Part shown: one piece after another, positions 12,604 through 17,004 of the stretch | Position numbering within the stretch: position 1 is the first letter of the stretch | Layout of the letters: each line of letters begins with the position of its first letter | Assembly: GCA_023417265.1 (NCBI GenBank) | Contig: JAEZFY010000162.1 | Location: 1-17,004, forward strand | Direction: 5' to 3' | Origin: Actinomycetes bacterium | GTDB taxonomy: Bacteria > Actinomycetota > Acidimicrobiia > Acidimicrobiales > Ilumatobacteraceae | DNA: 17,004 nt | The notes under the pieces: model-generated | What the model was told of the DNA's origin: nothing | The model's input: the letters and a program-made list of their open reading frames with translations, nothing else | The model's database searches: none | Program-made: the position numbers and the translations under genes

Positions 12604-14972
12604 GCGCCGTCACCGAACAACCCAGCCTCGCCGACCCTGCCCGACCTACGGCCGGGCGTCCGGCCCACGTAATCCTGGCGATCGTCGGGTTCTCGGTGTT
12701 CGTCGCCGCCGACGACCTCACCGTCGTGTCGACGATGTTGCGCCCGATCATCGGCGACCTCGGCCTCGTCCTCCCCGACGGCCTCGACGACGCGGCGTGG
12801 GTCGTCAACGCCTACCTCATCGCCTTCCTCGCCGTGATGCCGCTCGCCGGACGGCTCTCCGACGTGTTCGGCCGGCGGGCCACGTTCACCGCGGCGTACC
12901 TGCTGTTCCTCGCCGGCACGATCCTGATCCCGCTGTCGACCTCGTTCGACCAGCCGTTCCGCTGGTTCCTCGCCGGCCGCGTCCTGACCGCGCTCGGCGG
13001 CGGGGCGATGGTGCCGATCGCGCTCGCCGTTGTCGGCGACGTGTACCCCGAGGGCGAGCGCTCGCGGGCGCTCGGCACGCTCGGCGCGATCGAGACGCTC
13101 GGCTGGGTGTGGGGGCCGCTGTACGGCGCGATCCTCGTGCGCCTTCTGTCGTGGCAATGGCAGTTCTGGCTCAACGTGCCGCTCGGCATCGGAGGCTTGA
13201 TCGCCGTGCAGTGGGCGCTACGCGACCACCGCCGCCCGGCACAACGCCCGCACATCGACTGGCTCGGCGCGGCGCTGCTCACCGCCACGCTCGTGTCGCT
13301 CAACGTGGCCCTGCTCGGCTCGGCCCAGATCCAGAGCGTCACCGGGCTCGACGAGCTCACCGGCGGCACGTCGAACATGAACTGGCTGTTCCCCGTGGCG
13401 TTCGCCGCCGCCGTCGGGTTCGGTGTGTCGCAATGGTGGGCGCTCAAGCGCGGCGCCGATCCGTTGATCGACCCGCGCCTGTTCCGCGGGCGCAACCTCG
13501 TCGTCGCCCTGATCGCCAACTTCGCCGTCGGCGCCGCGCTCGTCATCGCGATGGTCGACGTACCGCTGTTCGTCAACGCCCTCGAAGTCGACCTGGAGCG
13601 CTCCGCCGTCGTGGCGGGTGCCGTGCTCTCCGCCCTGACCGCGGCGATGGCCGTCACGTCGTGGCTCGGCGGACAACTCGCCCATCGAACGTGGTACCGG
13701 CCGCCCCTGCTGGCCGGGGTGGCGCTGGCGACGGGGGCGTTCGCCTGGATGGGCGCCACCTGGTCGTCCGACGCCCCGTATTGGCTGTTCGCGATTCAAC
13801 TCGGCGTTCTCGGCGCCGGACTCGGACTCACCGTCGCTCCCACCACCAGCGCCGTCGTCGACGCCGCGCCCCCGGCCCAGCGCGGCGCCGCGGCAGGCTT
13901 GGTGATGGTCGTCCGCCTGCTCGGCCTCAGCGTCGGTCTGTCGGCGCTCACTGCGTGGGGGTTGTCGCGCTTCAACGAGCTACGCGCCACGCTCGAACTG
14001 CCCCCGATCGGTTCGCCCGGCTTCGAGGACGCGCTCGTGGCCGCCCAAGCCGACCTCACCGCCCAAGCAATCGCCGAAACGTTCACCGCCGCGGCGGTCG
14101 TCGTCGGCGTGGCGCTGCTCGCCACGGCGGCGATGCGGCGCATGGAACTGCCCGCCCACTCGCTCGAAACCGGAGACCGCGCCATGACCGACCAGCTCGC
14201 CGACATCGACGCCGCCGAGCACGACGACACACCCGTCGAACCGCGCGTCGACACCGGCGACCTCACCCCGGCGACGTCGGTGGGCAGCCGCGAGGCCGAC
14301 GAGGTGCTCGGTCAACTGGTCGCCCTGCAGCGGCGCACGAACCTGCTGGTCGGCGCGCTCGGCCTGCTGCTGCTCGGCGCGCTGGCGATGATCGCCGTGC
14401 TGTTCAACCGCGTCGGCGACGCCCGCGACGAAGCCGCCGCGGCGCGCGCCGCCACCGCCGTCACGCCCGGCGGGGTCACCGCCGACGTGCAGGCCGAACT
14501 CGACACGCTCGCCGCCGACCTCGCCCGCGTCGAGGCCGGGGCCGCGCTGTACGCGTCCCAGCTCGAGGGCTACCAGGAGCTGTTCGCCGAGGCCGGCCCA
14601 GGCATCGCCGAAGGGGTCGAGGAGGCGATCGCCGGGCTGCGCGACTTCGGGTCGTCCACGCTGGAATTCGAGCTGCCGCTCGAGCAGACCGTCGAAGTGC
14701 CGATCAAGACCGAGATCCCGATCAACCAGTCGTTCGAGACGACGATCGAGGTCGACACCCCGCTCGGGTTCAGTGTGCCGATCGACGTCGTCGTGCCCGT
14801 CGACGTCGTGGTCCCGGTCGACCTCACCGTCGACATCCCCGTCAACGAAACCGTGCCGATCGAGATCGACGTCAGCCAGACCGAGTTCGCGACCCTCACC
14901 GATTCGCTCGCCGAAGGCCTCGAATCCCTGCAAGCGGTCCTCGAAGGCCTCGCCGACCCCCCTTCCCCCTAA
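12600..14972 (+). CDS. P55-like 14-TM MFS exporter with added TM helix and beta-repeat tail
   Basis: A 790-residue protein. Residues 1-525 form a DHA2-type major facilitator with about 14 TM helices, motif A GRLSDVFGRR (84-93) after TM2, and an antiporter-like motif in TM5 (GAIETLGWVWGPLYG). The ATGA overlap with the LprG-like gene matches the mycobacterial lprG-P55 (Rv1411c-Rv1410c) operon, which exports triacylglycerides and drugs. The same frame continues without a stop: an acidic linker (529-575), a TM helix (580-603), a helical stretch to about 690, seven (V/I)P(V/I) units (698-757) and a final helix. P55 ends after TM14. With 14 core helices both ends are inside, so helix 15 would put the tail outside. 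ATG 14184 (Met529), with GGAG eight bases upstream, could also start a separate 262-residue protein. Confidence 0.85.
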   Translation: MSAVTEQPSLADPARPTAGRPAHVILAIVGFSVFVAADDLTVVSTMLRPIIGDLGLVLPDGLDDAAWVVNAYLIAFLAVMPLAGRLSDVFGRRATFTAAYLLFLAGTILIPLSTSFDQPFRWFLAGRVLTALGGGAMVPIALAVVGDVYPEGERSRALGTLGAIETLGWVWGPLYGAILVRLLSWQWQFWLNVPLGIGGLIAVQWALRDHRRPAQRPHIDWLGAALLTATLVSLNVALLGSAQIQSVTGLDELTGGTSNMNWLFPVAFAAAVGFGVSQWWALKRGADPLIDPRLFRGRNLVVALIANFAVGAALVIAMVDVPLFVNALEVDLERSAVVAGAVLSALTAAMAVTSWLGGQLAHRTWYRPPLLAGVALATGAFAWMGATWSSDAPYWLFAIQLGVLGAGLGLTVAPTTSAVVDAAPPAQRGAAAGLVMVVRLLGLSVGLSALTAWGLSRFNELRATLELPPIGSPGFEDALVAAQADLTAQAIAETFTAAAVVVGVALLATAAMRRMELPAHSLETGDRAMTDQLADIDAAEHDDTPVEPRVDTGDLTPATSVGSREADEVLGQLVALQRRTNLLVGALGLLLLGALAMIAVLFNRVGDARDEAAAARAATAVTPGGVTADVQAELDTLAADLARVEAGAALYASQLEGYQELFAEAGPGIAEGVEEAIAGLRDFGSSTLEFELPLEQTVEVPIKTEIPINQSFETTIEVDTPLGFSVPIDVVVPVDVVVPVDLTVDIPVNETVPIEIDVSQTEFATLTDSLAEGLESLQAVLEGLADPPSP
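14775..14828 (+). repeat. Three tandem 18-base units coding VPIDVV / VPVDVV / VPVDLT
   Basis: Units begin at 14775, 14793 and 14811 and encode residues 726-743 of the exporter tail. They keep a V-P-(I/V)-D core but differ at third codon positions, so the pattern is held at protein level and is not a recent DNA duplication. Further, looser units lie on both sides. Confidence 0.7.
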
Positions 14973-15027
14973 CCCCGAGTGCCCCGACGCCGTCCCGGGC
15001 CAATCCGCCACGCCTCCAGGGCGCTCG

Positions 15028-16956
15028 CTAGGCGCCGGCGTGGAGGCGGGCGAGGAGTTCGTGGGCGACTCGGTCGGTGGCGTTCTGGAGGCGGCGGAAG
15101 TACGTCGTGCGGCTGAGGTGCAGGCGCCGGGCGATCACCTCGTGCGGCGCCGCGTCCCCGAGGTACGCGGCCTCGATCACCGCCCGGTCGACGCGATCGT
15201 TGTCGCTGTCGGCGAACACGCCGAGGGCCTGGGTGACGCGCTCGCGCAGCGCCTCCAAGCGGTCCGACGGGGTGCGCCCGAGCCACTCGTAGCCGCTCGC
15301 CAGCTCGGCCGGGTCGCGCAGCAAGCGCACGAGGGCGATCGGGTCGAGGTCCGGCGCCGGCGCGGGTGTGGGCGGCGCGGCGCCGGTCTCGCGGTACACC
15401 CAGTCGCGCTGGAACCCGAGCAAGCCGCCCGGCCCGAAGTCGACCAGATGGCACTGCAGATGCATCCCGTGACCGACGAAGTCGAGCGCGGGCAGGTGCA
15501 CCGCGCCGAGGGCCTCGCTGAACTCGACCGCGGCCGGCAGCGCGGGCGTGATCGGCAGGAAGCCATAGCGCGGGTTCGTCACACCGGTAGCCAGGATGCC
15601 GCCGACGCCGAGCAGCGACGTCACCTCGCCCATCTCACCGGTGAGGTCGACGGCCTCGCGCCAGAGCACCGCCGAGTTCGTGCGCAACTCCTCGCGGGCG
15701 TAGCGCAGCCAGGGCCCGAGCAGCGGGTCGGTGTCGGCGAGGGCGGGCGCGGTGGCCGGGGTGACGGCGACGAAGTACCCGCCCAGCCGGCCCTCGTGAT
15801 CGCGGGCGACGCCGACGGTGTCGGGCGCATCGTCGAAGAACGGGCGCGTGAGCTGCCACCACTCGGCCGCCCCGACCGAGTCGAGCACGGCCGCGACATA
15901 CGTAGCGTCGCCCGGCCGCACCCGGTCGATCCGGTAGCGCTGACCGACGTCGGCGGCGAATCCCCAGCGCACGCGTTGATCGAGCACGAGGTACTGGATC
16001 GAGGTCGAGAGGGAGGCCCCACCGGCGACCGCCCGGCGGTGGAGGTGGTCGGCGACCCGGCGTCGCAGCACCGCTTCACCGTCGGGGTCGTTGCGGCGCA
16101 GGTTGGCGCGCACCGCCTCGGCCACCAGGGCATGCAGGGCGACGCCCTCGGCGAGCGGCTCGGCGAACGTCAGGCCCGCCAACCACTTGAAGCTGTCGTG
16201 CGGATCGTCGTCGCCGAGCACATCGGCGAGCAGTTCCGGCGTGGTGACCTTGGTCAACGCCGCCGCGCCGAGCACGCGCCGGCGTTCCGGGGCGACCTCT
16301 TCACCGAGCAGGCGGTTGGCGATCTCGGCGAGGGTGGCCCCGCGGGCGCCCGGCTCGCGCCCGGCCGGAAGCGTTTCGGCGCCGACCACCAGCGCCAACG
16401 GCCAGCCGCGGCCCTCGCGCACCACCGTGTCGGCGGCGATCGGATCGTCGATGCCGTGGGCAGCCACCAGTGCGGCCGCCTCCGGTGGCTCGAGGGGGCC
16501 AAGCCGGATCACGTCGACGACGTGCTCCCAGCCCTGCTCGAACCACGCTGGTGACGGCTCGGCGCGCGAGGCGAAGGCGACCACCGTCGTGTCGGGCAGA
16601 TCGGGTACCACCAGCTCGCGCAGGAAGCTGTCGAGCGAGGCGATCAGCTCGAACGAGTCGAACACCACGAACGCCGCCGCCGACTCGTGCACGCGCTGCA
16701 CCGCGGCTTCGATCTGCGACGGGAACGGTGGCACCGTGCGGCCGTCGATCCACACCGTCGTCACGCCCGAGTCGGCAGCCCGCCGAGCGGCCTCACGTAA
16801 CAGGGCGCTCTTGCCGATCCCGCCCAGGCCGACCACGTGGACGACGCGCGCGGGAACCCGGTCGGCGAGCATGTCGGCGATCCGCGCCAGCTCGGTCTCG
16901 CGAGCGACGAAGAGCTCGCTGTCGCGAGCGGCCATCCGGCTGCGGATCGTTCCCAC
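15028..16956 (-). CDS. STAND-like ATPase with central acetyltransferase-like region and C-terminal HTH
   Basis: A predicted 642-residue regulator. It opens with LFVARETELARIADMLADR, typical of signalling NTPases, followed by Walker A GLGGIGKSALL (43-53) and Walker B FVVFDSFE (about 96-103), where Asp replaces the usual run of acids. Residues about 200-330 look like the helical arm of STAND ATPases. Residues about 345-530 (RVRPGDATYVAAVLDS, VARDHEGRLGGYFVAV) resemble a GNAT-type domain, without an obvious acetyl-CoA loop. The end (about 600-640, HEVIARRLHLSRTTYFRRL) is an HTH for DNA binding. The frame is open to the window edge; GTG 16956 is chosen because TACCGT sits nine bases ahead, while ATG 16935 and GTG 16983 remain possible. 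It is convergent with the exporter. Target genes and ligand are unknown. Confidence 0.72.
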   Translation of the reverse strand: MGTIRSRMAARDSELFVARETELARIADMLADRVPARVVHVVGLGGIGKSALLREAARRAADSGVTTVWIDGRTVPPFPSQIEAAVQRVHESAAAFVVFDSFELIASLDSFLRELVVPDLPDTTVVAFASRAEPSPAWFEQGWEHVVDVIRLGPLEPPEAAALVAAHGIDDPIAADTVVREGRGWPLALVVGAETLPAGREPGARGATLAEIANRLLGEEVAPERRRVLGAAALTKVTTPELLADVLGDDDPHDSFKWLAGLTFAEPLAEGVALHALVAEAVRANLRRNDPDGEAVLRRRVADHLHRRAVAGGASLSTSIQYLVLDQRVRWGFAADVGQRYRIDRVRPGDATYVAAVLDSVGAAEWWQLTRPFFDDAPDTVGVARDHEGRLGGYFVAVTPATAPALADTDPLLGPWLRYAREELRTNSAVLWREAVDLTGEMGEVTSLLGVGGILATGVTNPRYGFLPITPALPAAVEFSEALGAVHLPALDFVGHGMHLQCHLVDFGPGGLLGFQRDWVYRETGAAPPTPAPAPDLDPIALVRLLRDPAELASGYEWLGRTPSDRLEALRERVTQALGVFADSDNDRVDRAVIEAAYLGDAAPHEVIARRLHLSRTTYFRRLQNATDRVAHELLARLHAGA

Positions 16957-16965
16957 CGGATCCGC

Positions 16966-16971
16966 ACGGTA
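16966..16971 (-). promoter_or_regulatory. Predicted -10 element (TACCGT) of the ATPase/HTH regulator
   Basis: TACCGT on the minus strand ends nine bases before an in-frame GTG at 16956, the same spacing as TAGGCT before crgA. If functional, the gene is complete in this window. Confidence 0.35.
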
Positions 16972-17004
16972 CTTCCCCCGCACCGGCGGGATGCGCGCTC
17001 GCGC

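Noticed and set aside
12797..15031. A 744-codon plus-strand frame overlapping the exporter
   Set aside because: Its product is an Arg/Pro/Ala low-complexity string without TM helices or motifs, while the overlapping frame gives a coherent MFS protein.
1..17004. Mobile elements, CRISPR arrays, tRNA or rRNA genes, prophage genes
   Set aside because: No transposase or integrase, regularly spaced repeats, cloverleaf or rRNA-like sequence was seen, and composition looks even throughout.

Overview
This is a very GC-rich stretch of chromosome with sixteen tightly packed genes and no gap longer than about 130 bases. It looks like a free-living high-GC actinobacterium. The sequence-level reasons are a PASTA-domain PknB-type kinase next to pabA and crgA, which are clustered near oriC in mycobacteria and streptomycetes, and an LprG-like protein translationally coupled to a P55-like 14-TM exporter. 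Promoters of TANNNT type sit 6-9 bases ahead of start codons. Acidimicrobiia (Ilumatobacter-like) is my best guess, but it is an inference from gene content and style, not something the sequence proves.

Layout. Bases 2-2313 (+) hold a cell-division/cell-wall block: the C-terminus of a PknB-like kinase (TM, four PASTA repeats, Thr-rich tail), pabA/trpG and crgA. The 130-base gap after crgA carries two perfect actinobacterial DnaA-box sequences and hairpins. Next come a small membrane zinc-ribbon protein (-), a thiolase (-) and, divergently, a long-chain acyl-CoA ligase (+), which form a lipid-metabolism block. A MarR regulator lies tail-to-tail with the ligase and follows a class III aminotransferase (-). 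Divergent from these are a hotdog thioesterase and an isopenicillin-N-synthase-like 2-oxoglutarate oxygenase (+). An AlkB-type repair dioxygenase (-) and a TrmH-type RNA methyltransferase (+) start back to back with no bases between their start codons. A PilZ c-di-GMP receptor (-) is divergent from a peroxidase-related AhpD-like protein (+). This is followed by the LprG-like protein and a 790-residue MFS exporter. The window closes with a large ATPase/HTH regulator (-) convergent with the exporter.

The most unusual item is the exporter. After a complete 14-helix DHA2/P55-type core, the same reading frame continues into a fifteenth TM helix, a helical stretch and a beta-type tail with seven (V/I)-P-(V/I) units, which should lie outside the membrane. 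Its coupled LprG-like partner contains no cysteine, so it cannot be a lipoprotein and is probably held by its N-terminal helix. The mycobacterial lipoprotein/exporter pair thus appears here in a re-engineered form.

A second theme is promoter layout. At eight starts, on both strands, a TANNNT hexamer sits 6-9 bases upstream, and three more starts have a relaxed NANNNT version. This suggests that leaderless transcription is the default here, and it helped choose several start codons. No tRNA, rRNA, CRISPR, insertion sequence or prophage feature was seen.
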